A stretch of DNA of 64,000 nucleotides from Serratia nevei (GTDB lineage Bacteria; Pseudomonadota; Gammaproteobacteria; Enterobacterales; Enterobacteriaceae), in assembly GCF_037948395.1 (NCBI RefSeq), contig NZ_CP149940.1:3286001-3350000 (forward strand), in the 5' to 3' direction. The notes beneath the pieces were generated by a model, which was not told the DNA's origin, searched no databases, and saw only the letters and a list, made by a program, of their open reading frames with translations. The stretch's first letter is position 1; each line of letters begins with the position of its first letter. This document shows positions 26,357-35,364 of the stretch, piece by piece. Made by a program: the position numbers and the translations under genes.

Positions 26357-27066
26357 TAACAAACCTCCCTTTGACTACGCTTGCCCACTCTCCTTACTGC
26401 AATATGATTGCTGTGATTATTTTTTAGTTTTGAGATGCTTTTTAATAAAAAAGCGTTATATGCGATGCGGAAACGTCTTCGCCTCGCAAAAAGTGTATTT
26501 TATATATAATGATATAAACTCATCAGCCCTGGAGAGCACACAAAAGCAAGACGCGGGGAAGTACCGCGTTTTACAAGGTAATGGGTTACCGTAAGTTATA
26601 TTTATAGTGCATCATTGCCATCCGTGATACGGTGCCAAGAATTTTCTCTGATAAGTTAATTTTACTCCAAGAGCGCAATATATCCAGATAAATATCGAAA
26701 AAAAACATAATATAGAACATAACACGGCTCTGTATTGATTGTTAAGAGCATCCGATTATGTATTAGGACTTTACTTAGAAGAAAGGCGGGATAATGCTTT
26801 ATCTCGAGATGTGCCGTCATCCTGGCTGGCCATATTAAAAAACCCTCTATAACCATATTAATCCTATTGTAAAAAAAATGCATAAAGAAAAGCTACACTT
26901 TATGACGATAAGTGATTCCAAAAAAATGCGTTGATGGGTTGATGGGTTGAAAAAGGCGAACGCATCGTCCACGGATATAAGAGAATCCAGGCAGGGACAG
27001 AGATTATTCAGCGGTGTGACGAAAAACAAGAAGAACGCAATCGGCCTTGCCGACGCGGAACATTGT
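26357..27066. other. AT-rich gene-poor stretch
   Basis: 710 bp, markedly AT-rich compared with flanking coding DNA, no convincing gene. Short frames on both strands (for example 26662-26883) lack ribosome sites. A weak 6-bp-arm hairpin with a TTT tail lies at 26551-26572. The region probably holds the promoter of the LuxR-type gene, and its base composition suggests foreign origin and H-NS control. Confidence 0.5.
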
Positions 27067-27357
27067 TTATATCTTTTTTAACCTCACCAGTTTTTTAGCC
27101 TCCAGGCAGGCGATCAGCCCGAGGTGATCTTTTTTTAACTGCTTATGACTTCCGATGGGGAGAATCAGTTTCACCGTTTGCAACTTACCGTGATTATTAT
27201 AGATATCAAAGACAATCACCGGCGGGCCATACCCCTGGATCAGGCAGTCTAAAAACCGCAGAGCGGCGCAGCCCAAGCGGCTTCTGGCCTCGGTGACAAT
27301 TTTTTCCGCCAGATCTTCATAGCGGAAAGGTCTTTCCGGTGTCGTCAAAACCTTCAT
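27067..27357 (-). CDS. Unrecognised 96-residue protein near microcin 3
   Basis: 96 residues, start supported by AAGGGG five bases before ATG. No family recognised. It is basic and probably soluble: an alpha-helical first half (FRYEDLAEKIVTEARSRLG) and a beta strand stretch (PPVIVFDIYNNHGKLQTVKLILPIG). It is divergent from microcin-like gene 3 with 238 bp between, so it could be a regulator or a cytoplasmic protection factor. No membrane helix is present, which argues against a classical immunity protein. Confidence 0.6.
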   Translation of the reverse strand: MKVLTTPERPFRYEDLAEKIVTEARSRLGCAALRFLDCLIQGYGPPVIVFDIYNNHGKLQTVKLILPIGSHKQLKKDHLGLIACLEAKKLVRLKKI

Positions 27358-27595
27358 AAATTCCCCTTCAGATATAGGTCATTCAGATTGAAAATAAAAA
27401 CCGGTATCCCTCATTCAGCACGAACGGGGGAGACGAAAATCAGGCTTCGGCAATATATACTCTAACGATACGAAATTAAAATAACAGACAACAGAATAGT
27501 ATAAAAAATAGTAATACTTCTGTTGAAAAAAAGACCTGATTTGCAATAATGAAATTGCCTGAAGTAAAGGGCTAACTGAAAAAGGAGTTTCAATC

Positions 27596-27823
27596 ATGAA
27601 AGAACTATCCGCAATTGAAATTGAACAAGTGAACGGTGCTGGTTTTTTTGGTGACGTAGGGACACTGATTGGCAGTGCAGTGGGAACCGGTATTGATACC
27701 ATTTCCGCGATTGCCGGTGTTAACCCGGATGCCAAAACCGTTGTCGGCACCATCGGTAAAGGTATTGGTCTGGCCGTCGATGCGCTGATCTCCAGCGGAT
27801 TGCAGATCATTTCAAAACTGTAA
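27596..27823 (+). CDS. Microcin-like precursor 3
   Basis: 75 residues. Leader MKELSAIEIEQVNGA (15 residues) matches the other two precursors, with cleavage expected after GA. The mature part of 60 residues is glycine-rich and hydrophobic (GFFGDVGTLIGSAVGTGIDT, GKGIGLAVDALISSGLQII) and resembles precursor 2, including a loose internal repeat. AAGGAG lies eight bases before ATG, and a terminator follows 45 bp after the stop. It is monocistronic and on the opposite strand to precursors 1 and 2, 17.5 kb from the exporter. No gene between it and the T6SS codes for a known immunity family. Confidence 0.85.
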   Translation: MKELSAIEIEQVNGAGFFGDVGTLIGSAVGTGIDTISAIAGVNPDAKTVVGTIGKGIGLAVDALISSGLQIISKL

Positions 27824-27868
27824 TAACGCATTTTCATCCCTTCCTATTTTTTTAATTCGTTTCACTTT

Positions 27869-27894
27869 AAGCACCTTAGCAGGTGCTTTTTTTT
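27869..27894 (+). terminator. Terminator after microcin-like gene 3
   Basis: 8-bp perfect arms (27869-27876, 27881-27888), 4-base loop, followed by a run of T on the plus strand. A strong Rho-independent terminator for the precursor. Confidence 0.9.
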
Positions 27895-27905
27895 ACTTCA
27901 AAGAA

Positions 27906-28019
27906 TCAAAAAAGATAAAAGGTCAGAAAAAGCATCATCCAAAAAAACAGGCTGGGGATCACCACAATAAAAAAGCCCATGCGTTTGTTGGCATTTTTTA
28001 ACATCCATTCGTTGATCAT
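27906..28019 (-). CDS. 37-residue single-pass membrane peptide at T6SS operon end
   Basis: A short gene with a very good ribosome site (AAGGAG, seven bases before ATG 28019). The peptide starts MINEWMLKNANKRMGFF and is then almost entirely hydrophobic (IVVIPSLFFWMMLFLTFYLF), a single membrane helix with a positive cytoplasmic start. It lies 67 bp after the 117-residue gene and is the last gene of the T6SS run. No family is known to me. A small membrane partner or immunity for the preceding protein is possible. Confidence 0.6.
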   Translation of the reverse strand: MINEWMLKNANKRMGFFIVVIPSLFFWMMLFLTFYLF

Positions 28020-28086
28020 CTCACCTCTCCTTGTGAATACCAGGGGGCATTTCGGCCCCCCGGTAAATTACCCACCGAGTTGCAGA

Positions 28087-28440
28087 TTACAGTTTCGGCA
28101 CTTTGGAAAAGAAGTCCGCCATTTCGTGCGGGAACCCTTTCGCAATCGCCGGGCGAAGATCGTCCATAGAAACATTAAAATCTTTCGGCTGTTCGCCCGT
28201 TTGCATTTTTTGGTGTGCGCTCACATTCGACTGCAGCCCATTAAAAATGCCCTTCATATTGCCGAACATATCATCGCAAGATTTTGTCACGTTACTCATG
28301 ACCGACTTGGCCGCATCCGGCCCCGACATTTGAATATTGCTGACGCCTTGCATAAACGGCTGGCTCAGCGACGATTGGGAGTTGGTGCCCAAATTGCCGC
28401 CGGCCTTCATGGTTTCTAAAATTTTGGCTGGATCTAACAT
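28087..28440 (-). CDS. Unknown small T6SS-linked protein
   Basis: 117 residues from ATG 28440 (AGAGG eight bases upstream; GTG three codons earlier rejected). No signal peptide or membrane helix. It looks helical and polar (SLSQPFMQGVSNIQMSGPDA, MFGNMKGIFNGLQSNV), with a single cysteine. It sits 25 bp after tssM in the same direction, so it is co-transcribed with the secretion apparatus. No family recognised. Candidates are a secreted effector, a core-accessory part or a chaperone; gene position favours a T6SS role. Confidence 0.75.
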   Translation of the reverse strand: MLDPAKILETMKAGGNLGTNSQSSLSQPFMQGVSNIQMSGPDAAKSVMSNVTKSCDDMFGNMKGIFNGLQSNVSAHQKMQTGEQPKDFNVSMDDLRPAIAKGFPHEMADFFSKVPKL

Positions 28441-28465
28441 GTTTATCACCTCTTTACGGTTGTGT

Positions 28466-31400
28466 TTACATCGCTTTCGGGCACGAGAATCCTCGCAACG
28501 CCCGTGACCAAAGTGGGAAATCTTTCATCGTCGAGCGCAGTTCCAGTTTGAGCACGCCCACCACCGAAGACATCGACATCGTCAGCTCTCGCCTGTCGCT
28601 GGAAAGCGGCACGGGATTGCTGGCGTCGAACATCCGGAACAGGGCCCAGGGCCCGTCGAAACTGGCGACCTGGATCTGACCGGTGCCGGTGCGGAAGGTC
28701 AGCCGAACATAGCTGCCGCCTTTCGGGCCGGGCCAGTCGATACGCGTGGGTTGGCTAAAACCATGGCTGTAGTTAATCACCTGCCCATCGATGTCCAGGG
28801 TCGCTTCCGTGATGGTCGGCGTCAGGGACAGCGGCCTGATGAACATGGAAAACGAGAGTTTGTCGCCGGCGGTGAAGAAGGTGTCGCGAATCAAACGGGC
28901 ATTTTCAAATGCGCCGAGCGTGCTCGCATTGACGATCCCCTCAGACCCCGGTTTGGCATTCCATTTCTGCGCGTTGACATCCACGTAAGCGGCCAGGTTT
29001 TCATCGAAGAACTGCTGCATGGCGCCGTTCTGCCCAAACATGCGCGAGAAGTCCTCGATGCCGACCTCCGCTCTGGCGTTGCGCGAGAACGGATAGCGCC
29101 CGCTGATGCTGCCCTTGCACAGCCCGGAAGCCAACGACGAAGCCCCTTTGCTCAGGTTCTTCTGGCTCTGCTGGATCGTTTGGCTGTCGCCGACCTGCAA
29201 CAGATCCATCATGACGCTGCGCACCGGTTCCGGCTGACGCGCCGCATCCAGCTGCAGCCGCTTCAGCGTGCCGCCGGCGGGCACCACCTGGCCACCGCGC
29301 AATGAGGTGGAGAGCGTGGTCAGCTGGCTGTACAGCGCTTCGAAACTGCGGCTCAGCGGATCGTTGCTGGCGTTGGTGGTCTGCAACAGCTGATACCCCA
29401 GGCGGCGAAGCAGCTCAAAACGGTCTTCCACCGCGCGTTCCGGCGTGAGACGAAAACGCGCGCGTTCGCCGGAAATCTCGCCGAGAATGTCACGCCGCTG
29501 CTGTTCAATACGATTGCGCTGGCGATCGAACCAGCTCGCCGCATCGCCCTGGTTGGTGCCGGTCATGCTGGTTTCACGCGCGGCAAAACGCACCAGGTTG
29601 GCCAGCGGGGATGAAGGATCGGACAGCTGGCGCGCCAATATCGCCGCATCCTCCAGCCCGTTGACCGGCCGGGCTCGCACGTCGCGCATGAAGGCATCCC
29701 ATTTGTCCGCATACTCGATGAGGTAAAGCTTCCTCGCCTCGTCGGCCAGCTTCTGCGCCGAAGCCAGCGAGTTCACCGCGTTTTTCCCTTCCGCGCTGTC
29801 GCGCAGCACCCAGGACTCTTCTTCGATCATGTCTTTGGCGGCGTCATCGAGCTGTGCCAGGAAGACATCGCGGTAGCTGGCGCGGGTATAGAACCCCGGC
29901 ACGGCGGTATCGGTGACCGTCGCCTGGCTCTTGCGGCGCAGCATCAATGACACGTTCGGCCCCGCGGCGTCGGCCAATGAAATGTCGTTGATCGCCGCCG
30001 GTAGCGGTTTCTCTTCGATGCGGCGCACCACCCTGACCTGCATCGGAATATTCATCGCTTTCACCCGCGCCAGGCGCAGCAGGTCACCGTTCATTTTCAT
30101 GACCGGCGCATTCGGCAGAGAGAACATTTCCCGCAGGTGGTAAGCGAAAATGCCTTTGTTCATGTCGGTGTAGCCCTGCGGCATAAAGCTATCCCAGCGC
30201 GTCATGAACCAGTCGACCAGCGCCTCGGCAGAACGGTGCGAGGGTTCGCCCATCATCAGATACACTTTCAGCGTGCCGTAGACGTCCTTGTTGGACGCCG
30301 AAACGTCATTCTTGAGTTCGTCCGCGATATAGTTTTCCACCGCCGGCCAGAAGATCTGCAGCAAATGGCGTTGGTAGGTCTTTTGCGCCGCGCTGTTGAT
30401 CAGCTTGTGCTCGAAATAGGGATTCGGCACCGGCGAAACCTCACCGCCCAGCTGCGCGTTCATGTATCCCAGCTGCTCATAGGCGGAGATGACATCGTCG
30501 CTGACGCGGTTCGTGACCGGTATTTCGCGCACGATGCGCTTCGTTTCGTCAAAGCGCGCCGCAATGTAAGAGATGTAATCGCTCTCCCACAGGTAACGCA
30601 TCGCCAGCAGGTTAAAAGAGACCGCCAGCAGCACCAGCACCAGCACATAGCGGCCCAGGGAACTCATGCGGCTGCCGAGCGGCCTGGCGTGAGAAGACTG
30701 CTGCAGCACCCCGCGCTCCTGCCTGGCGTAATTCAGCTCTGGGTGGTAAATGCGCCCGGTGGGACGGGCTTCATAGATATCCGCCGCTTCCGCGTTATAA
30801 ATCGCGCCCTGCGGCGGCAAGGCGATGGTGCTGCCCAGCCATACCTGTTGCAAATGGCAGGCGTAGCCCACCGGCGTTTGCGGGAAAATCTGCTCCAGCA
30901 GCGAATACAGCGGGTTGCCCAGCGATCCCAACGACTCGGTGAAGAACAGCAGCTGTTGGCGGTTCTGGCCGTCCGGCGCATCGTGCAGCAGTTCGAGCAC
31001 GTGATGGCTGACGCGCGCCACCATCTCCCGGTAGAGATCTTCATACTGCTCGAACGGGGTTTCGCCCTGTTCGGCCCGGTTCAGGCTGAACCCCATCCCT
31101 TTTTGCAACAGGTCGTCGCCCAGCATCGACAGGAAGGTCTCGCCGCCGACCAGTTGATCGAGGTGGCTGATGGTAAGATAGACCGGCAGCTCGCAGCGGA
31201 ACCATGAGGCCATTTCCAGCAGGCGCACGCGCAGCGCATCGGCGACGGATTTTCTTTCCGTCAGCGAGGCATGCAGCAGCCAGCGTGCATCCAGGCACAG
31301 CATGATGCCGTCGATGCCCGGATGGCGGCGGTGGCGCCGGATCAGTTTGAACAGGGTATCGCGCGCCCTGGCGCCGTCTTCGCCAAGGCCGTTCAGCTGC

Positions 31401-31945
31401 AGCCATTCACCGGAGGTGTCCACATACACCGAGTTCTCCGCCAGCCACCAGTTGCAATCCTGGGTCGGCCCGACGTCCACGGTCTGCTGCAGGCCATAGT
31501 GTTCAGCCAGCAAGAAACGTTCGCCGCTTTCGCCGATCAGCGAGGTTTTGCCGCTGCCCGGCGGCCCAATGACGAGGAACCAGGGCTTTTCACTGATATA
31601 ACGGCGCGCCAGGCGGTATTTGAAACGCTGCCAGGGGGTGCGCTGCTTCGACGTGCCGACGTATTGCAAGGTGCGCAAGGCGTCGTAAAAACGCGAGGTC
31701 ACGCGATCTCGCTGCGCGGTTTTTCTTTTAGCCGGGGCCGGCGCCCGCGCGTGGCGGAACACCCAGGATAAAAACGTCGCCACGAACGGCCACAGCGCCC
31801 AGCACAGGATCAGGGCGATGATGATGCCTCTGACCCAGACCGACAGCAGCGGCCGGTAGGTGCCGATGGCGATCAGCGGCCCAATCCACCACACCACCGC
31901 ACACAGCAGCAAGGCAATCACCAATATGAATGATCTACGTATCAT
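28466..31945 (-). CDS. tssM: T6SS inner-membrane protein TssM (IcmF)
   Basis: 1159 residues, usual length for TssM/IcmF. Two N-terminal membrane helices, a cytoplasmic NTPase-like domain with Walker A GPPGSGKTSL (about 125-134), a third membrane helix near 430, and a large periplasmic part containing the ImcF-related and IcmF C-terminal domains. TssM joins TssL and TssJ in the envelope-spanning complex. The P-loop is intact. Start ATG 31945 has AAGGAA upstream. It is near the end of the operon, followed only by two small unknown genes. Confidence 0.97.
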   Translation of the reverse strand: MIRRSFILVIALLLCAVVWWIGPLIAIGTYRPLLSVWVRGIIIALILCWALWPFVATFLSWVFRHARAPAPAKRKTAQRDRVTSRFYDALRTLQYVGTSKQRTPWQRFKYRLARRYISEKPWFLVIGPPGSGKTSLIGESGERFLLAEHYGLQQTVDVGPTQDCNWWLAENSVYVDTSGEWLQLNGLGEDGARARDTLFKLIRRHRRHPGIDGIMLCLDARWLLHASLTERKSVADALRVRLLEMASWFRCELPVYLTISHLDQLVGGETFLSMLGDDLLQKGMGFSLNRAEQGETPFEQYEDLYREMVARVSHHVLELLHDAPDGQNRQQLLFFTESLGSLGNPLYSLLEQIFPQTPVGYACHLQQVWLGSTIALPPQGAIYNAEAADIYEARPTGRIYHPELNYARQERGVLQQSSHARPLGSRMSSLGRYVLVLVLLAVSFNLLAMRYLWESDYISYIAARFDETKRIVREIPVTNRVSDDVISAYEQLGYMNAQLGGEVSPVPNPYFEHKLINSAAQKTYQRHLLQIFWPAVENYIADELKNDVSASNKDVYGTLKVYLMMGEPSHRSAEALVDWFMTRWDSFMPQGYTDMNKGIFAYHLREMFSLPNAPVMKMNGDLLRLARVKAMNIPMQVRVVRRIEEKPLPAAINDISLADAAGPNVSLMLRRKSQATVTDTAVPGFYTRASYRDVFLAQLDDAAKDMIEEESWVLRDSAEGKNAVNSLASAQKLADEARKLYLIEYADKWDAFMRDVRARPVNGLEDAAILARQLSDPSSPLANLVRFAARETSMTGTNQGDAASWFDRQRNRIEQQRRDILGEISGERARFRLTPERAVEDRFELLRRLGYQLLQTTNASNDPLSRSFEALYSQLTTLSTSLRGGQVVPAGGTLKRLQLDAARQPEPVRSVMMDLLQVGDSQTIQQSQKNLSKGASSLASGLCKGSISGRYPFSRNARAEVGIEDFSRMFGQNGAMQQFFDENLAAYVDVNAQKWNAKPGSEGIVNASTLGAFENARLIRDTFFTAGDKLSFSMFIRPLSLTPTITEATLDIDGQVINYSHGFSQPTRIDWPGPKGGSYVRLTFRTGTGQIQVASFDGPWALFRMFDASNPVPLSSDRRELTMSMSSVVGVLKLELRSTMKDFPLWSRALRGFSCPKAM

Positions 31946-31980
31946 ATAATTTCCTTATTATCTCTACGCCGACGGATGTC

Positions 31981-33492
31981 TTAGTTATCCTCGGGGACCT
32001 CGGCGGCTACCCCTGCCTGATTCAACGTGGCAGACGGTGAAGCCATCTCCCTCTCGCCGATTTTCCAAAGGATGTCCACCCGGCGGTTGCGGCGGCGCCC
32101 TTCTTCCGTCGCGTTGTCGTCCAGCGGCTCCTGATCGCCCTTGCCGACCGACGTCACGGTGCGGTTGTATTTACTGTTGGCCAATGATTCCCGCAGCTTG
32201 TCGGCCACCGTCTGCGCGCGGGCTTCCGACAATTTCAGGTTGGAGTTGTTGGAGGTGTTGCGATACGGTTTGTTGTCGGTATGCCCGATCACCTCCAGAT
32301 CGCCTGGCCACGGCGCCAGCGCTTCCCCCAGACGCTCAATATTGCGTTTCTTTTTAAACTCTTCCGACAGCTTCGACTGCCCGGTGGCAAAGGCGCCGTC
32401 GGAGGTGAAGATCAACAGCCAGCCGCGCGGATCGGCGCGCACCTCCAGCCACCCTTCGCTGAGGATTTGCGGCAGCGGCTGCGGCAGCGTCTCCATAATG
32501 TTGATTTTGCGCGGCTGCGGCGGCGTCCAGGCCAGAATGGCGTTGCGCAGCGCGCGGGACTGGTCATGCAGATACCAGGCGGCCGAGGCATACGCCAGCA
32601 GCGCTATCGCCAGGCCGTAGCACAGCAGTTTGAGCGGCGTGATACGGGTGGCCTTGCGCACCACTTTGCTCGGTTCGGCATCGGCCAGCGTCTGCGTCGG
32701 ATTCTGGCTGTACAGATAACCGTCAAGGCGATTGCGCACGTCGGCCAACAGCACCGCGCCGCGCTCCATCACGTGGAACTGCCCCTCAAACCCCAGCGAC
32801 AGGATCAGATCGTAAAACGCCAGGATCTCCTTGTTGCGCGGCGAGGCGGCCAGATACTCTTGCAGGTGCTCGAAGCATTTTTCCCCGCCCCAGGCGTCGC
32901 GATAAAACTCCACCAGCAGGCTGAGGTTCAGTTCCCCGGACTCCAGCGTGCTCATGCAGCACTCGTCCACGTAGGAACACAGCAGATAGGCCAGCTTGTC
33001 CACATCGCCCGGCGCAACGTGATCCGCCAGCAACGTCTGCTGGAATTGTTGGATCTCCCGCACGATCTGCGCACGCACCGCCGCCGGGTTCAGCTGTTTC
33101 TGATCGCGCACCCGCTCCACCTGCAGCAATACCGGAATGGCGGCGGCGATCAGCGGGTTGTCCCAGTGGCCCATCATTACGCCGGGCTTGCTCAGCGCGG
33201 CGCGGCCAAACAGCCCGCTCGAGGTCGGCGCCGCATCGGCCTGGCGATCGCCAGGCGCGGGTTCGACGCTTTCCGGGACGGCGGTTTCCGCTTCATACGC
33301 CGGATGTTCGGGGGGCGCCGCCACGCCGGCGCTTCCCGGCCGCAGCTTGGCGGCCAGCGCCCGCGCGCCGAAGGACAGCGCGGCGATTTCCGCCGTGGTT
33401 TTGCCCACCGTGCCGGACGTGGGGAGACGCGGGGTCGCGTTGTTGCGCGTTACCGCCATCGCCTCGCGGATTTTCCTCTCGAATTCGTTCAT
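31981..33492 (-). CDS. tssL: T6SS TssL (DotU/IcmH) with OmpA domain
   Basis: 503 residues. A proline/alanine-rich start, the cytoplasmic DotU domain (about 105-270, LLCSYVDECCM is typical), one membrane helix near 285-305 (LLCYGLAIALLAYASAAWYL), then a periplasmic OmpA-type peptidoglycan-binding domain (about 360-475; VIGHTDNKPYRNTSNNSNLK). This extended form anchors the membrane complex to the cell wall itself. Its ATG overlaps the tssK stop by four bases. An 87-residue low-complexity linker before DotU is somewhat longer than usual. Confidence 0.97.
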   Translation of the reverse strand: MNEFERKIREAMAVTRNNATPRLPTSGTVGKTTAEIAALSFGARALAAKLRPGSAGVAAPPEHPAYEAETAVPESVEPAPGDRQADAAPTSSGLFGRAALSKPGVMMGHWDNPLIAAAIPVLLQVERVRDQKQLNPAAVRAQIVREIQQFQQTLLADHVAPGDVDKLAYLLCSYVDECCMSTLESGELNLSLLVEFYRDAWGGEKCFEHLQEYLAASPRNKEILAFYDLILSLGFEGQFHVMERGAVLLADVRNRLDGYLYSQNPTQTLADAEPSKVVRKATRITPLKLLCYGLAIALLAYASAAWYLHDQSRALRNAILAWTPPQPRKINIMETLPQPLPQILSEGWLEVRADPRGWLLIFTSDGAFATGQSKLSEEFKKKRNIERLGEALAPWPGDLEVIGHTDNKPYRNTSNNSNLKLSEARAQTVADKLRESLANSKYNRTVTSVGKGDQEPLDDNATEEGRRRNRRVDILWKIGEREMASPSATLNQAGVAAEVPEDN

Positions 33493-34856
33493 CCCACCCT
33501 CCCTTGCCTTAATCCCCAGACGTCAAAACGCAGGTCCGGGAAATCACCCACGATGCTGAGCGCCATCGCCGAGCCGCCCATCATTTCCTTGTAAATCGGG
33601 TCGGCATGATCCACCTCGAAGTAGATGCTGTTCGGGTAATACGGTATGTGCCGCGGCGGCGAAGCCATCGGCAGCAAGCGAGCGCCCGGTAATTGGAGAT
33701 CGATCAGCTGAATGATTTTCTCGACCGGCCCCAGCTTGACCTGCGCGGGGAAGTACGAGCGCAGATGCTCGATGGACAAACCGCAGCTGACGGCAAACAC
33801 CAGTTTTTCCAGCCGCAGCTGCGAGTCGTTCGGGCACAGGTAGATGCTGTCGCCGCGATCGATAAACGGCAGCGCCACCGCCGGCGCTTCGATCACCAGC
33901 GACAGCGCGCGGCGAATCGAGGCGAACAGCTGGAAATAGCAGTTGTGCGGCTCATCGTGCAGATACACCAAGTCGGCCCGGTCCCAGAGCCGCTCGCCGC
34001 CGGGAATGATGCTGAGCCGCCCCAGCAGACTCAACAACGTGTCGAACAGGGTTTCTGGATGCACCTGCGGGCTGGCCAACAGTTGGCTGATGCGCAAATT
34101 GAACTCGCTCAGGGTTTGCAGCAGCAGCAGTTCCAACAGCTCGGACAGCCCGCCGATCGTCATGTGCACGTCCGGGCGGAACACCGACTCCAGACGCTGG
34201 CTGATCAGCCCAAGCAATTCGGTGGTGAACGCGGGCAGCCAGCCGATGGCGCGGAAGTCCAACATCGGCGGCAGGGCGCGCTCATCCAGCAGCACCCGAC
34301 GATCGCTGGTGAGTTCGCGCACGAAGCCGACCGGCAGCACGCTTTCCGCGCTGCTGACCGCATCTTCCAGACTTAGCCGCGTCACCAGACTCCCCAGCTG
34401 CATCGTGCACACGCGCGGCGTTCCCTCCAGGCTGACACCGTGGTTGCGATCCGGCACGTCGGCGTCCATGGTGCGAAAACGGCTGCTTTTCCGCTCATCC
34501 TGGATAAGATCGATCTGGGCATTGCCGGCAATGTCCATCAGCACGGACAGGCACACCACTTTCCCCTGGCAGCCCTCTCCCAGCACCAGCGGTGGCGGCA
34601 GCGGAATATCCTCAGGCATGCTGAACGCCGTGCCGTCGGGGAAAACGCCCTTGGCTTTCTTCAGCGCAAACTTGCCCTGCTCCAATAGCCCGTTGTCGAT
34701 TTCCAGCGTCAGGAACCCCCAGGTAAAGGTTTCGACGCTGCGCAAGCGCGCTTCAATCAAGTGCTCGAAAAAACGTTCCTGCTGCTGGAAATGCTGCGGT
34801 TCCATCAACATGCCTTCTACCCAGGCGACGCGTTGTTTAGGTAACATGTCATTCAT
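33489..34856 (-). CDS. tssK: T6SS baseplate protein TssK
   Basis: 455 residues, full-length TssK (VasE/ImpJ). The characteristic start QRVAWVEGMLMEPQHFQQQE is present, and the C-terminal membrane-complex-binding domain ends near RFDVWGL. TssK is the trimeric adaptor between the baseplate (TssEFG-VgrG) and the TssJLM membrane complex. It overlaps tssJ upstream by eight bases and tssL downstream by four, indicating translational coupling. Confidence 0.97.
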   Translation of the reverse strand: MNDMLPKQRVAWVEGMLMEPQHFQQQERFFEHLIEARLRSVETFTWGFLTLEIDNGLLEQGKFALKKAKGVFPDGTAFSMPEDIPLPPPLVLGEGCQGKVVCLSVLMDIAGNAQIDLIQDERKSSRFRTMDADVPDRNHGVSLEGTPRVCTMQLGSLVTRLSLEDAVSSAESVLPVGFVRELTSDRRVLLDERALPPMLDFRAIGWLPAFTTELLGLISQRLESVFRPDVHMTIGGLSELLELLLLQTLSEFNLRISQLLASPQVHPETLFDTLLSLLGRLSIIPGGERLWDRADLVYLHDEPHNCYFQLFASIRRALSLVIEAPAVALPFIDRGDSIYLCPNDSQLRLEKLVFAVSCGLSIEHLRSYFPAQVKLGPVEKIIQLIDLQLPGARLLPMASPPRHIPYYPNSIYFEVDHADPIYKEMMGGSAMALSIVGDFPDLRFDVWGLRQGRVG

Positions 34857-35355
34857 CCATTTTGTCGTTAGTCACTATGCTGAGTGACGTCATCCCCACC
34901 ATCACCTTCATTTGCGAATCAGCCTGCGCGGGCGATTTTTGCTCGGCGAGCGGCAATACCCCGCTGATTTGCTGAAATTCCGCCCCCACGACGACCCATC
35001 GCTCTTGCCCCGCCGGCACCTCGAAGCGATAACGCAGCGTCTCCCTCGGTTGCAAAATGCTCTGGTGCCGGCTCAGCGCCCCTTCCGACGGTGCCGTCTC
35101 GCGGCAAGGGGCGCCATCGCCAATCCCCTCGGGCATCCACCCCGAGCGATTGGTTTCGATGACGCACACCTTGACCGGCTGCGCCTCCCCGGCCGCATTC
35201 GGGTTCACGTTGTCGTTGGCGGTCACCTCGACATCGATAAACCGCAATCGACGCCCCGCATCGGCAGCCTCGTCGTGAGAAAACCAGCTGCACCCGCTCA
35301 GCATCCCCACCGCCAACAGTCCCCCTGCCGCGATCCCCCGGAGCGTTTTCACCAT
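34849..35355 (-). CDS. tssJ: T6SS outer-membrane lipoprotein TssJ
   Basis: 168 residues. A lipoprotein signal with lipobox LSGC (Cys22), Ser at +2 (outer membrane), then an immunoglobulin-like beta sandwich: RRLRFIDVEVTANDNVNPN, QPVKVCVIETN, and WVVVGAEFQQ. This is the usual build of TssJ (VasD/Lip), which binds the periplasmic end of TssM. First of the tssJ-K-L-M block, it lies 9 bp after the DUF4150 gene. Confidence 0.93.
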   Translation of the reverse strand: MVKTLRGIAAGGLLAVGMLSGCSWFSHDEAADAGRRLRFIDVEVTANDNVNPNAAGEAQPVKVCVIETNRSGWMPEGIGDGAPCRETAPSEGALSRHQSILQPRETLRYRFEVPAGQERWVVVGAEFQQISGVLPLAEQKSPAQADSQMKVMVGMTSLSIVTNDKMDE

Positions 35356-35364
35356 GCTGAACTC

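Noticed and set aside
26662..26883. Minus-strand frame of 73 codons in the AT-rich stretch
   Set aside because: Weak start, no recognisable features; hydrophobic residues follow from T-rich DNA.
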